Origin: Prorocentrum cordatum | Lineage: Eukaryota > Sar > Dinophyceae > Prorocentrales > Prorocentraceae | Length of the DNA: 64,000 nucleotides | Direction of reading: 5' to 3' | Assembly (NCBI GenBank): GCA_963575745.1 | Contig: CAUYUJ010006524.1 | Coordinates: 275,001 to 339,000 of the forward strand | Shown: piece after piece, positions 9,752 to 18,741 of the stretch | Layout of the letters: each line of letters begins with the position of its first letter | Numbering within the stretch: the stretch's first letter is position 1 | Translations under genes and position numbers: made by a program | Notes under the pieces: generated by a model | Seen by the model: only the letters and a program-made list of their open reading frames with translations | Database searches by the model: none | What the model was told of the DNA's origin: nothing

Positions 9752-10290
9752 CACCGATGATGTTAGACTTGAGCTCGCCATTCGATATTCGCCCGGAGTT
9801 TTGATTCTCAGCACCGACTGCGCAGAAGTGTGCCGTAGTTGGTGGGGGCAGTTATTTCGGCAGCCAGCAGGATGTCACGCTGGCCGGTGGAGGCAGATCG
9901 GGCGGCATCTGCATGATGAAAAGCGACCTCCCGCTGATATCGTGGCCCTGCTGGTGCCGTCTTACGTCGAGGCGAAGGAGGTATGCTCACGCCAGTTGCA
10001 TAGCTGGATGGTTCAAGGCAACGCTGCCGTGGACCACCTCGATGGCGTCGCCGTGGAGACAGCGAGTGTGCCAGCTGACGAGAGACATCGAGTGCACATG
10101 ATCGAGACGAAGGCGCTACTCGTGCGAATGCGTCTCTTGCGGGTGGGATTGGGCTCCATCCAGCGTGAGGCCAAGATGAAGGCCGCAGCCGCTGCTGCGA
10201 TCCGCGCTGCACGAGCGGCCCCGCAGGCCTCTGATGTGGACGGAGGCATTCAGCCTCCCCTTCCTCCTCCTCCTCGCCCTCGTCCTCCTG
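9590..10290 (+). pseudogene. LINE A RNase H domain remnant
   Basis: The frame open from about 9,429 to 10,973 contains VIVRDGQVVIS (equivalent of the first Asp strand), RLELAIRY (place of the Glu), LILSTDCAEVCRSWW (the central Asp) and VPSYVEAKEV...MVQGNAAVDHLDGVAVE (the 'H...GN-x-x-VD' end, with the catalytic His replaced by Tyr). RNase H removes element RNA during cDNA synthesis. The first TDG box is damaged. The tail after 10,290 is low complexity. Confidence 0.65.
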
Positions 10291-10299
10291 CTCCGTCAA

Positions 10300-10480
10300 T
10301 CGTTGCTCGCGCCGCGACTGCACACACTCTTATCGAAAGTGGTAAGCTTGGTGTACGTTGTAAAGGTACCGCCACTTTAGCTACTGTGTCCGAATGGCTA
10401 AGAAGTGATTGCGACGATGTGATTAGCATGGACGGTAGAGTCCCACCAGCCTTCTGGGCGTCGGTGGTTTCGGGCGTTTC
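10300..10480 (+). pseudogene. LINE A C-terminal tail motif
   Basis: HTLIESGKLGVRCKGTATL...WLRSDC matches the layout of the tail in copy B (HRLWVSSGHVCLCVSCGAFT...LLVDC), with two of the Cys lost. It marks the likely 3' end of the LINE A coding part. Confidence 0.5.
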
Positions 10481-10619
10481 TTCTTCCACCCCTCCCTCTT
10501 CCCCTTCGGGGATGGGTTCACCCCTCCCCCATACCCCCTCCCCGTGGACCTGGACGCGCGGGGCCGCGAGCGGTCAGGGCGTCCAAAACGGCCTCGGCGA
10601 GGAAGCCAAACTCATGGAT

Positions 10620-10870
10620 TTTACTTGGGTTTTGGCCCCATTTTGGCTTCCTGAGGGGGCAACCCTAATTGAAGCCCCCCTCTTCTTTGATCGATGTCCT
10701 CCAAGATGGCCCCAAGAAGCGCCCAGCTGGCCCCAAGAGGCCCCAAGATGGTCCCAAGAGGCCCCAAGAGGTCCCCAGGAGGCCCCCAAAAGGACCCCGA
10801 GCGGCCCAAAGAAGCCCCCCCCGAGGCACCCAAGATGCCGAAAAGCCCCTCAGGACGACCCTCTACTCGC
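10620..10870 (-). repeat. Dispersed repeat family Q, minus orientation
   Basis: Degenerate 20-30-bp units of 'gccccaagatggtcccaagaggccc', the reverse complement of the 'gggccgtcttgggggcctcttgg' units at 19,160-19,740, 56,570-57,480 and 58,650-59,235. The open frames are repeat artefacts. 10,870-11,076 is GC-rich with nothing recognised. Confidence 0.7.
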
Positions 10871-11076
10871 CTGGGCGTCGTTTCTGGATGGGCTGGTGGG
10901 GATACTTTTTTTTTTTTACAGCCGCAGGCGGAAGCGCTGGCGGCGGCGGGTCACGGTCGGGCTGCGGCCGTGACGAATTACCCGGGCGCGCGCGGGGGCC
11001 GCGGACTGGTGAGGATACGCGAAGCGTCTAGAATTTCTTAGGTTCAAAGAGGATATAACATCCATATCGCTGGAGG

Positions 11077-11286
11077 TTGGGCCCACCCCTCACACGCCCT
11101 AGTGTACCACCATTCGTTAGGAAGTGGTACTGCAACGTATGCGGCTTCTTCGGGCAGTCCCAGCGCAGAGGGCGTGGAGCCGAGTGCAGGGTAACTGTTT
11201 CCAATGCTCGTCGCGGACATCTGGACATAATCCAGCGTGACGAGTTCCCCAAATACAAGCGATCTGAGCCTCGAGCAATGGCTTGA
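11077..11286 (+). CDS. Short zinc-ribbon-like ORF fragment
   Basis: About 70 codons with WYCNVCGFFGQSQRRGRG, a C-x2-C ribbon like those in LINE ORF1 proteins and LINE tails here. A third Cys follows (AECR). No ATG-led complete gene is visible. It may be a piece of a LINE separated from copy A by the family Q insertion, or a host exon. Confidence 0.35.
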   Translation: MGPPLTRPSVPPFVRKWYCNVCGFFGQSQRRGRGAECRVTVSNARRGHLDIIQRDEFPKYKRSEPRAMA

Positions 11287-11365
11287 GCAGCGGATCTTAT
11301 ATGCTCGCTACCCGGAGGCCGTAATTCCTGCAATTCCTCCTCTTCTTCATCGTCCTCCTCCTCCT

Positions 11366-11530
11366 GTTTTGCAGCGCGGGATGCTTTCCACCAGCTGCGC
11401 CTCGCCGAGAGCGCTCTGGGGTTTTGACCCAAGCCAAGGAGCACCCTGCTCGCCTCCAGGGTGCCCAGGGTTACTCGGCTTTCGATGGTTTTGCCATGGA
11501 AGGCGTGACGCTCCCACACCAAAAATCAAG
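11366..11530 (+). repeat. Dispersed repeat family Y, copy 1
   Basis: Shares the 25-bp core 'CAGCTGCGCCTCGCCGAGAG' + CGCTC with 52,690-52,730 and has a similar layout downstream (gcc.a.gg ... cggct). Just before it a pyrimidine run ends in TTTTGCAG (about 11,367-11,374), a good acceptor, so the core (FHQLRLAESA / LQQLRLAESA) could instead be duplicated coding sequence. Confidence 0.5.
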
Positions 11531-11584
11531 GGACGTCCTGGGGTCTCAGGGTTGACTTTCTGGTGGAAGGTTTCTTGTGGACTG

Positions 11585-11735
11585 GCCTCCCCTGTCGTCT
11601 CGGGGGGGGACGCATCGACCCCCAGGCGCCGATTCGTTTATCGCCGACCGGGCTCCCTGGTAGCCCTACCCCGCCCTAGAAGCGTGCGGGCTCGCCATTG
11701 GCAGCGCATCGCCGGTCCATGGCCTTCTATTCAGA
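11585..11735 (+). repeat. Dispersed repeat family M, copy 1
   Basis: Collinear with about 22,985-23,090 inside the TIR element at 22,907-23,297: GGGGGACGCATCGACCCCCA, then a run like 'cgccgat', then 'tggtagcccta' and 'tgcgggctcgccattgg'. Confidence 0.55.
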
Positions 11736-11739
11736 AAGG

Positions 11740-11835
11740 CGGGGGCACGTAAGGCAGGGAAAAGGGCACGGGGGGCTCCCAAAGAGGCTTCTAAGAGGGT
11801 GGGGGGGGCTTCTGCGAAGCCGCCTTCCTGCCAAG
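11740..11835 (+). repeat. Family E-like palindromic repeat
   Basis: Built of CTTCTNAGAAGG-type inverted words (gaggcttctaagaggg ... gcttctgcgaagccgcc), like E1 and E2 at 15,566 and 16,540. Confidence 0.4.
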
Positions 11836-11884
11836 CAGCTCCCCCGGCCTGCTGCGAAGGCTGCTCGCGCCACCCCCGTGTCCC

Positions 11885-12060
11885 AGGCCCGCGACGCCAC
11901 GATTTGTCCACAGCGTCGACCCCCACAGGTCTCGACCCGTTCCTCTGGAGCGGTCTTTCCTCCCGAGTCGTTCCGTGAAGGCCCCGGGGACAAGGCGGGG
12001 CCCCTGGAGGCCGCGGGTAGCGAGCAGCCCTCCGCCGTGATTGCTTTGCACCTCAAGAAA
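11885..12060 (-). repeat. Family J copy, minus orientation
   Basis: Order 'cccccacaggtctcgacccgttcc ... cgagtcgtt ... aggccccgggga ... cccctggaggccg', the reverse complement of family J and close to the copy at 63,530-63,690. The short piece 12,060-12,124 that follows can be read as TLTEEEKDRLTLVR and may be an exon end interrupted by the next element. Confidence 0.6.
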
Positions 12061-12124
12061 GGCTTGGGGGGCGCGCAGCCAGCCCACGCTCACGGAGGAG
12101 GAAAAAGATCGCCTGACCCTAGTA

Positions 12125-12312
12125 CGGTAGGTTCGCGTCGTGTCGACCGGCGGCGACCCCGACGCCGGCGTTCAACATTGAATGCCGGCGGAGGCCCAGA
12201 ATCGGTCGATGTTGAACGATCAGACGTTACGGAAATGGCCGATCGTTCAAGGTTGAACGATCCTCGCGGCGTCAGGGACCAACGCCCAGGTCGACACGGC
12301 ACGAACCTGCCG
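12125..12312 (+). mobile_element. Family O TIR element, copy 1
   Basis: A 188-bp element with 24-bp inverted ends: the left end CGGTAGGTTCGCGTCGTGTC and the right end whose complement is CGGCAGGTTCGTGCCGTGTC. It is flanked by TAGTA (12,120-12,124) and TAGCA (12,313-12,317), a 5-bp duplication with one change. The left end offers GTAGGT as a splice donor and the right flank TAG as an acceptor, so it could be spliced as an intron. 12,318-12,496 is non-coding with a CATCAGGGA/TCCCTGATG inverted pair. Confidence 0.75.
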
Positions 12313-12496
12313 TAGCATAGTGAAGACGTGGCTTCACTCGGGTCCCCGTCGGTGCATCAGGGATCATAGCTCCGGGCGTTGTGGCCCGATGCATCTGCAG
12401 AGCAGAAAAAAGACCCCCCTCGTCCCTGATGCTCTCGGGCCCCGCAGCGTAGGTCTCCCCCCACAGGGTTAGGTGTCCTTTTTGTCGCTTAATCTT

Positions 12497-12655
12497 AAGT
12501 CGTGCGTGTCCCTCCACAGCGGGAAGATTCAAAAATAGTCAACAAAAGTAGTAGGTGGACGATTGTTTGAGTATTTATGTGCATGTGTGGTGCATTGTTT
12601 GAATTATTTGTCATTTGTCATCCAAAATTCCCCTGTGGGGGGACATGCCCGACCT
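12497..12655 (+). mobile_element. Family A TIR element, copy 1
   Basis: Left end AAGTCGTGCGTGTCCCTCCA; right end GGGGGGACATGCCCGACCT, its inverted relative. The centre is T-rich. It belongs to the same family as 34,715-34,873, 23,961-24,221, 52,440-52,601 and the right end at 48,555-48,593. Confidence 0.75.
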
Positions 12656-12684
12656 GAGGTTTGTCATACGCTGCTTACCAGCAG

Positions 12685-12835
12685 GCTGATGCTCTTCGGC
12701 GAGGACCCGGACGGGGAGCAGCCGCTGCCGCGGTCGCGCACGCCCGGCGGGGGCGGGGCGGGCGGCCCCCGCGGCGTCGGCGAGGGCGGGGCCGAGCAGG
12801 AGCTGCCGCCGCCGCCGGGCAGCCTTCAGGAGGGG
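12685..12835 (+). CDS. Putative exon between two TIR elements
   Basis: GC-rich block following the acceptor-like cttaccagcAG. One frame reads LFGEDPDGEQPLPRSRTPG, acidic then Gly/Pro-rich, without stops until the family B-like sequence begins. Composition matches the exons at 22.7 kb. No domain is recognised. Confidence 0.4.
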
Positions 12836-12900
12836 AAACAAATACACACACACAGACATAACGAATCGTCGATTCCTAGACATCATCGCGTCGTTAAATT
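12836..12900 (+). repeat. Family B-like element end
   Basis: AGGAGGGGAAACAAATACAC followed by ACACAGACATAACGAATCG resembles the AGGAGGGGAAAGAACACACA end of family B. The opposite end was not found. 12,900-12,960 contains a short T-containing stretch with GTGAGTATC, a good donor sequence. Confidence 0.45.
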
Positions 12901-12959
12901 ATCCTGGCGAAGGACCCAACCAGATGCAGTTGCGAGTACCGCAATTGTGAGTATCTTTT

Positions 12960-14570
12960 TCGATGGCGCTCCCTATGGGGCCACGAACCGTATGAGGGGT
13001 GTGCCGGAACGTGGCGGGGTACACAACGCAAAGGAATACAATAGGTCTGATTACCAGAGAATGAACGCGGGTGAGTCAGAGCGCGAGTGAGTCTGAGTGT
13101 GAATGGGTCTGCGTGCGAGTGAGTATATTTGTATGAATGCGATCATGGCTACGCCTAGTGTGAATGAATACGAATGTGAATGGCTCGAGCATGCCCGTCC
13201 GAACACTGTGACACTGGGCGTGGCCGCCGCAGGCAGCCTCCGCAGGAACCCCGACGGCAGCGCCCGCACGCCGCGACACCCATGTCGGCACGCCCCTTGC
13301 GAGGATAGCGCCCGCTTTCGTCCCTTCTTTTCCTTGCTGGAGCTCCCTATGGGGCCACGAAACGTGTGAGGGGTGTGCCGAAATGGGTGCGGTGGGCGCA
13401 TGGGAGCGCAGCCACTGGGGCCTTCGCTGGAGCTCCCCATGGGACCACGAAGCGTGTGATGGGTGTGCCGAAATGGGTGCGGTGGGCGCATGGGAGCGCA
13501 GCCACTGGGGCCTTCGCTGGAGCTCCCTATGGGGCCACGAAACGTGTGAGGGGTGTGCCGAAATGGGTGCGGTGGGCGCATGGGAGCGCAGCCACTGGGG
13601 CCTTCGCTGGAGCTCCCTATGGGGCCACGAAACGTGTGAGGGGTGTGCCGAAATCTGTGCGGTGGGCGCATGGGAGCGCAGCCACTGGGGCCTTCGGTGG
13701 AGCTCCCTCGTGTGAGGGTGTGCCGTGCGGTGGGCGCATGGGAGCGCAGCCACGGGGGCCTTCGGTGGAGCTCCCTATGGGGCCACGAAACGTGTGAGGG
13801 GTGTGCCGAAATCTGTGCGGTGGGCGCATGGGAGCGCAGCCACTGGGGCCTTCGCTGGAGCTCCCTATGGGGCCACGAAACGTGTGAGGGGTGTGCCGAA
13901 ATGGGCGCGGCGGGCGCATGGGAGCGCAGCCGCTGGGGCCTTCGCTGGAGCTCCCCATGGGGCCACGAAGCGTGTGATGGGTGTGCCGAAATGGGCGCGG
14001 TGGGCGCATGGGAGCGCAGCCAGTGGGGCCTTCGCTGGAGCTCCCTATGGGGCCACGAAACGTGTGAGGGGTGTGCAGAAATGGGTGCGGTGGGCGCATG
14101 GGAGCGCAGCCACTGGGGCCTTCGCTGGAGCTCCCCATGGGGCCACGAAGCGTGTGAGGGGTGTGCCGGAATCTGTGCGGTGGGCGCATGGGAGCGCAGC
14201 CACTGGGGCCTTCGCTGGAGCTCCCTATGGGGTCACGAAACGTATGAGGGGTGTGCCGGAATGGGTGCGGTGGGCGCATGGGAGCGCAGCCACTGGGGCC
14301 TTCGCTGGAGCTCCCTATGGGGCCACGAAACGTATGAGGGGTGTGCCGGAATGGGTGCGGTGGGCGCATGGGAGCGCAGCCAATGGGGCCTTCGGTGGAG
14401 CTCCCTATGGGGCCACGAAGCGTGTGAGGGGTGTGCCGAAGTGGGTGATGGTGATGATGATGATGATGATGGCACGAGGGAGGGGGCAGCGGGAGGAGGA
14501 GTGAACGCGGGGCGCTGTCTCTTCAAAACGAGGACCCAACACCACAGGATGGTTGGGAAAAAAATCAGGC
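12960..14570 (+). mobile_element. Element with internal 90-bp minisatellite, plus orientation
   Basis: From 13,339 to 14,444 about 13 units of 90 bp (one shortened near 13,699-13,768) repeat GGAGCTCCCTATGGGGCCAC...GTGTGCCGAAATGGGTGCGG. Because 90 is divisible by 3, each frame reads as a 30-residue repeat (MGAVGAWERSHWGLRWSS, LWGHETCEGCAE). A lone diverged unit lies at 12,966. The right flank (14,500-14,555: CGCGGGGCGCTGTCTCTTCA) is the reverse complement of the flank of the inverse array at 28,990-29,940, so repeat and flank move together. Coding potential is doubtful. Confidence 0.75.
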
Positions 14571-14745
14571 TGGCAAGATTTTCACTATGTTCGGCCATTG
14601 GGGGCCCTCGCCGGGCCCCAGGACCGTCAAGCAGCGACTCAAAATGAAAAACCGGCTCCAGGGAAAGGGTCGGGATTTCCAAGGACGCCGTCTTGAAAAA
14701 AACAGGGCGTCGCATGTCTGGGTTCCCAGGAAAAGATCAGATAAT
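14571..14745 (+). repeat. Dispersed repeat family J, copy 2
   Basis: TGTTCGGCCATTGGGGGCCC, then TCGCCGGGCCCCAGGACCGT, CCGGCTCCAGGG and CGTCGCATGTCTGGGTTCCC, collinear with 3,419-3,600 and 24,430-24,600. Confidence 0.7.
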
Positions 14746-15329
14746 ATGGGAAGTGGGGGGCAAGACGGAAGCCCAGAATAAATGCGGAAGTACGGGGGGA
14801 AACGTGTAAGTTTGACAATCTGAAACGGATCCCGATCCACACGATTGACAGCGCCTTATCTCGATGCCAATCTTTTTCCCTCAGATTCGCAGGGTGCGTC
14901 CCTAAGACTGCCGTCGCATTTGGGCTCGTCAATCTTAGGAAGAAGGATCAGCTCGAAGCTGGCTCGCAGCCCGTGGGGCTGCCCCTGAGATCCAGGCGCC
15001 TCAAATGGTTCGAGCTGGGCGTTGTCGCCCAGAGCCAGGCCGGCGCCCCCCGAAAAAACGGAGCCTCCAGGTGGTCAGTCGCGCTTTTCATTCACCGTGC
15101 GCGTTCCGCTACTTGCAAAGTGCCTACTCGCAAACGTCCGTAAAGCACACGTCCCCCTCGATGTAATTTATCGTAAATCCTCCGCGGCGGATCCAGGCCA
15201 TTTGCGAGTAGTGACTCTGCGAGTAGAGGAACGCGCCTGCCTATCCATCATGATACATTTTTTCGAGACGTCGGATCTGAGGGGCGGCGAAGACGGGGGC
15301 AAGAAAGGACGCCCCCCCCGCGAACTTAC
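14746..15329. other. Unassigned stretch
   Basis: No supported exon or family copy was seen. Frames are short, and composition is mixed with some CGTAAA-containing words near 15,140-15,240. Confidence 0.4.
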
Positions 15330-15540
15330 GGTCGGGAAGGTTTGGATAGCACGTCGCTCCGCCGGTTCTGGTCCACCACGCTTTGGCGCGGCACGCTGTC
15401 CTCTTCCCCTTCCTCCAGCGTCAACGTCCCGAGCCTTTCCAAGCTTCCCGCCCCGCGGAGCGGAATGACACGCCATCCGCTTGCACGGCATGGCCTGTCG
15501 CTGGGGCCGCCGGGGCGACACGCTTGCTAAAAGCTCCCGA
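15330..15540 (+). repeat. Dispersed repeat family F, copy 1
   Basis: Shares with 62,360-62,580 the order 'ccgcc.gttctgg.ccaccacgc ... cgtcccgagcctt.cc ... ccgcgg.gcggag.gacacgccat ... gggccgcc..cgcgacacgc' and with 63,246-63,312 its opening (ACGGTCGGGAA ... CCACCACGC). Confidence 0.7.
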
Positions 15541-15565
15541 CCGTACGTGCATGCCCGCCGGCCGC

Positions 15566-15775
15566 CTCAAATCGGCGGCGAGCGAGGGGGGGAAGTGAGA
15601 AGGAGAAGGCGTTCTCACAAGGCTCGGAAGTCTCAGAAGTTTTCTAAGCCTTCCCCAGAGATGCAACAATCTTCTCAGAGGGCGCGAGGGCTTCTGAGAT
15701 GTCCGGCCACCTTCTGAGAAGGCTCTTTCTTTTTTTTTCATTTCCCCCTTTTCAAGCAGTGGCGAAGCGTCTTGG
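15566..15775 (+). mobile_element. Family E TIR element, copy 1
   Basis: Left end TCGGCGGCGAGCGAGGGGGG + AAGTGAGAAGGAGAAGGCGTTCTC; right end with GAGAAGGCTC...CATTTCCCCCTTTTCAAGC as its decayed inverted partner. The centre (cttccccagagatgcaacaatcttctcag) matches E2 at 16,540. GTGAGAAGG at the left is a usable donor after a frame ending SAASEGGK, as at 63,940. Confidence 0.65.
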
Positions 15776-15777
15776 TT

Positions 15778-15957
15778 CACCAATAGGCCTACCAATCAAT
15801 GTTCTAAGGGCTTGTTGCGGTTTCCACGACATGTTCTCAGAACATGTTCTTAGAACATGTCTGGCTGGGACTGCATTGTTCTAACGCATCGGGTCTTGCT
15901 TTAGTTCTTAGAACATTCTTGGGGCTCTAGGAACATGTCGTGGTAGGCCTATAGGAA
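15778..15957. mobile_element. AT-richer TIR element W
   Basis: Ends CAATAGGCCTACC and GGTAGGCCTATAGG are inverted. Inside, AGAACATGT palindromes recur at 15,836-15,864 and 15,910-15,930. 15,958-16,132 is GC-rich, possibly exon, with no clear borders. Confidence 0.65.
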
Positions 15958-16137
15958 TGCCAGGACGGTCGGCCCCTGCTCAACTTTCGCTCGCCGCCGA
16001 TCGGGATCTTGCCCGGAGGCCCCGAGGGGTGGCGGCTGTGGACGTCTGCCCACGCGCGCGCGGGCGGAGTTATGTCCGCCTCCACCGCTCCCCGAGGCTC
16101 CTGCGGGACACGACCCGTGCGGCAGTGGACATGCACC

Positions 16138-16377
16138 GGCGGTAGGTTTCGCGTCTTGCCCGCGCGGCGGCGACTTCAGTGCGAGCGTACAGGGCTGAAC
16201 GCCGCCAGTGGCCCAGAATCGACCGATACGAGCGTATAGGGTTGAACGCCGCCAGTGGCCCAGAATCGACCCATATGGAGCGATTTGGCGATCGAAACGC
16301 CGCCGAGATCGTTCCAAGCTGAGCGATCTGCGTAATTTCAGACACCAGCGCCTGGGTCGTGACGGCACGGACTTGCC
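16138..16377 (+). mobile_element. Family O TIR element, copy 2
   Basis: About 240 bp starting GGCGGTAGGTTTCGCGTC and ending GACGGCACGGACTTGCC, flanked on both sides by GCACC (16,133-16,137 and 16,378-16,382), an exact 5-bp target-site duplication. Inside, 'gaacgccgccagtggcccagaatcgacc' is tandemly doubled; the same phrase occurs once in copy 1. Confidence 0.75.
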
Positions 16378-16389
16378 GCACCCTGACGG

Positions 16390-16545
16390 AGGAAACCAAG
16401 CTGGACCGAGACTGCCACTCCCTGGACCTCTCTCGGGGTGCACATTCGGACCAGAACTTCGAGGCGGGCCCAGACGTGGCGACGAGGGCCTCCCAGGAGG
16501 CTCCAGGAGGGGAGATCGAGGGAAGGGCAGCGGTATGGGTTCGGC
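16390..16545 (-). repeat. Family K copy, minus orientation
   Basis: Contains ctggacctctctcggggtgc, ggaccagaacttcgaggcg and gtggcgacgagggcctcccagg, the reverse complement of K elements, ending in CAGCGGTATGGG. Confidence 0.6.
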
Positions 16546-16735
16546 GGCGAGCGAGGGGGGGAAGTGGGAAGGAGAAGGCCTTCTCAGGAGGCTCGGAAGT
16601 CTTAGGAGTCTTCTACGCCTTCCCCGGAGATGCAACAGTCTTCTCAGAAGGCGCGGGGGCTTCTGAGAAGTCCCGTCGCCTTCCGAGAAGGCCTCCTCCT
16701 CCGCGCTTCCCCCCCCTCGCTCGCCACCGACGGGT
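16540..16735 (+). mobile_element. Family E TIR element, copy 2
   Basis: Left end GGCGGCGAGCGAGGGGGGAA; right end GCGCTTCCCCCCCTCGCTCG + CC, a clear inverted pair. The centre is built from CTTCTNAGAAG words. About 80% similar to E1 by eye. Confidence 0.75.
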
Positions 16736-16938
16736 ACCTCTCCCTCCTCCGACGGACCGCGCCGAGGAGCGAGGGCCTCTCGCACGGACGAGCCCGACGG
16801 ATCCTCTGCCCGGGCCCGCGCTCGCCGGCGCGGCCGGCCCGCAGCGAGCGTCGGAGGGCGCGTGGTGCACGCCGTCGGGGCGCGGGTCTCCCTGCGCAGG
16901 GCGCCCCGGCCATGAGGAGCTCGCTGGCTCTCGGGCGC
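16736..16938 (+). CDS. Putative exon with strong splice donor
   Basis: A GC-rich, stop-free stretch (in one frame ...DPLPGPALAGAAGPQRASEG; in another ending MRSSLALGR) that runs into GTAAGT at 16,939, the best donor consensus in this part of the window. A long pyrimidine tract follows inside the presumed intron. The frame is not certain. No domain is recognised. Confidence 0.4.
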
Positions 16939-16954
16939 GTAAGTCGGGCGGGGC

Positions 16955-17100
16955 TCCTGCTCCTGCTCCTGCTCCTGCTCCTCCTCCTCCTCCTCCTGCT
17001 CCTTCTCCTCCTCCTCCTTCTGTTCCTCCTGCTCCTCCTGCTCCTCCTCTTCCTCCTCCTCCTCCTCCTCCTCCTCCTCCTCCTCCTCCTCTTCCGTTCC
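16955..17100 (+). repeat. CTC/CTG/TCC pyrimidine tract
   Basis: About 145 bp of CTC, CTG and TCC triplets; the frames encoding Leu or Pro runs are artefacts. Confidence 0.95.
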
Positions 17101-17209
17101 TTGTCCTTCTAGATACCCTCTCGCACCTCGAAGCCAGTCTTTAGAGCGGGCCAGACGTTTCGCCTGAGACTGCCTCACCATGTGTGACCCTGAAGCTTAA
17201 ATATTGACA

Positions 17210-17465
17210 ACCCTTACACAGATGGAAGGCGGGTGGTTTTCAAAATGGGGCTCTCGCCTTAGCGCCGCCCAGAATCGCATCGAACTTTGCACGAGCTTCA
17301 CGGATTGAGGGCGGTTCGTTTTCAAACTGTGTCTCTCGTCGTAGCGCCGCGAGCAGTCACGGATTGAGGGCGGGTCGTTTTCTCGCCTCAGCGCCGCGCA
17401 CACTCTTCACGGATTCAGGGCGGTTCCTTTTCAAAATGTTGCTCTCGCCTCAGCGCCGCACACAT
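17210..17465 (+). repeat. Four-copy minisatellite
   Basis: Imperfect units around TTCACGGATTGAGGGCGGTT + CGTTTTCAAAATGTGGCTCTCGCCTCAGCGCCGC. One unit has an internal deletion. The unit is non-coding and unrelated to the 90-bp repeat. Confidence 0.8.
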
Positions 17466-17475
17466 TAGTTTAAAC

Positions 17476-17727
17476 ATGTGCAAGAGTTTCGCAAATTCCC
17501 CTGATCAACGTACCAGACATTGTGTGTTGGGAAGGTTTCAGGATTATGCGGGCGCAACAGTTACGTTGATTCGCAGTGTTGAAGTCCCAGGAATGGCGTT
17601 CCGGCGCGATTCAGGATCGTCAAGACGCAGCAGTCAGGTTGATCCGTGGCGCGAATCCCTAGAACAATGTCTTGACATGCTTCAGGGTCTTCAAACGTGT
17701 CTTCCAACGAGGCAGTTCCCTCAGTAG
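17476..17727 (+). CDS. Small ORF of unknown function
   Basis: 83 codons from an ATG (MCKSFANSPDQRTRHC...) to TAG. Part of it is an internal near-duplication of about 80 bp (TCAGGATTATGCGGGCGCAA / TCAGGATCGTCAAGACGCAG). No homology, signal peptide or domain is recognised. It may be a chance frame; no SL acceptor is obvious upstream. Confidence 0.2.
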   Translation: MCKSFANSPDQRTRHCVLGRFQDYAGATVTLIRSVEVPGMAFRRDSGSSRRSSQVDPWRESLEQCLDMLQGLQTCLPTRQFPQ

Positions 17728-17949
17728 AAATGAACCGGTGTAGGGGCCTATGAAGAGGGAGCTTGGAGGGAGGGTTTATTCCAGCATCGTTGATGACTCT
17801 TGGGTTTCCATTGGTGCTCCTCCTCCTCCTCCTCCTCCTCCGCCCCCTCTCGATCCCTGACCCACTATGCCTGCAGTGCAACGCGGGAGGGCAGGCCCCA
17901 GCATCACGAGCGGCGAAAATCATTGTCTGTATCCGCGCCCTCGCTGTTT

Positions 17950-18125
17950 TTTTCCACGACGCGAGCATGTCGGGCTCGGCTGGGACGAGGACAAATCTGT
18001 TCCAGAGCGTTCTGGAACGCTCCAGGAAAGCCGCGGCGCCCGAGACATCCTCCAGAGCCGCCGGGCCTCAGAAACTTTGATTTATCCTTACCAGATGTTA
18101 TCTTCGTCCTGGCTTCGTCTCAGCG
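17950..18125 (+). mobile_element. Family X element, copy 1
   Basis: Starts GGCTGGGACGAGGACAAAT and ends ATCTTCGTCCTGGCTTCGTC, an inverted pair. Collinear with 20,795-20,982 (cagagcgttc...aacgctc; gc.gtggcgcccgacac). Confidence 0.7.
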
Positions 18126-18224
18126 GGAGCGACAAAAAAAGGCGGGGTGAAGAAAGGTGCGCCTTTCGTGCCCGGAAGGGCCACGAGAGGTGCGCCCTTC
18201 TGCACCCCATGTGTCGCCCCCCAC

Positions 18225-18407
18225 TGCGCAGCTCCCGAGGCTCGGGCGAGAATTCTCTGGGCGTGTACGATGCAATCGACCGGCTGGCGGAGGCCGACCT
18301 CACCGTGGTGGATCTCGTCGACCTTTGCTCCCACATGAAGGATGGGCGGCGCGCACAGAGGGGTGGCGCGATGGGGGTGTGGACTTCTAAGAATCGAAGA
18401 ACTAAAA
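18225..18407 (+). CDS. Exon of unknown host gene (helical)
   Basis: Frame SSRGSGENSLGVYDAIDRLA, continuing EADLTVVDLVDLCSHMKDGR, is amphipathic and coding-like, then gives way to an R-family element. The left border is not fixed. It is the first of a series of plus-strand exons between 18 and 24 kb separated by small TIR elements, all strongly helical. No named domain is recognised. Confidence 0.45.
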
Positions 18408-18613
18408 ACGGCATAAACATAAACTTTTGGCGGCCCGCGCGGATTCATTGTATCCGCGCTGGGCCCCCCCGGCGGCGCCTCCGGCGCCGCCCCTGGCGGG
18501 CTCCGCGCGCCCAAGGGGCGTCCAGCGCAGATCCAAGAAGTCCGCGAGGAACGCCAAAAGTTTATATTTAAATTGTTTTTCTTCTTCTAATGGGGGTGTG
18601 GTCTTCTACGAAG
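18371..18613 (+). mobile_element. Family R element between 24-bp direct repeats
   Basis: The R element (about 18,395-18,589) has inverted ends (GAAGAACTAAAAACGGCATA + AACATAAACTTTTGGCG on the left; CCAAAAGTTTATATTTAAAT + TGTTTTTCTTC on the right) and a GC-rich core (ggcggcgcctccggcgccgcccctgg). It sits between two copies of ATGGGGGTGTGG.CTTCTA.GAA (18,371-18,394 and 18,590-18,613; 21 of 24 match). The repeats are longer than the 5-bp duplications of other families here. Confidence 0.7.
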
Positions 18614-18741
18614 GCAGGTGGCTTCTCAGAAGGCAAGGGGCCTTCTTCGAAGCGCCCAGGGGTTTCTTTGAAGGCTGCTTGGAATCTGGGCGTGCTTCTA
18701 AGACGCCCCCTCGCCTTCTTAGAACCCCCGTCGCCTTTTAG
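18590..18741 (+). repeat. Family E-like palindromic repeat, intron part
   Basis: CTTCTNAGAAG-type words throughout, ending cgccttttAG, a usable acceptor for the exon at 18,742. Confidence 0.5.

Larger units (their letters stand above)
3764..10480 (+). mobile_element. LINE copy A, degraded non-LTR retrotransposon
   Basis: In order: SL-like array; ORF1 remains with a coiled coil; an endonuclease/exonuclease/phosphatase (EEP) remnant; an RT remnant; a C-terminal cysteine/histidine motif; RNase H; and a terminal Cys motif. This is the domain order of RNase H-bearing LINEs and matches copy B at 36.7-44.8 kb. Stops and frameshifts break every domain, and a foldback element (8,330-8,960) splits the region after the RT. 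It cannot be autonomous now. Confidence 0.8.

Noticed and set aside
10631-10660. CCATTTTGGCT near 10,640 as a further SL relic
   Set aside because: Only 11 bases match, the CTCAAG end and the CCGTAG start are absent, and it sits inside family Q repeats.
15949-17181. 410-codon minus-strand frame
   Set aside because: Built from the pyrimidine tract, E and O elements; no domain, and donor/acceptor signals favour the plus strand.
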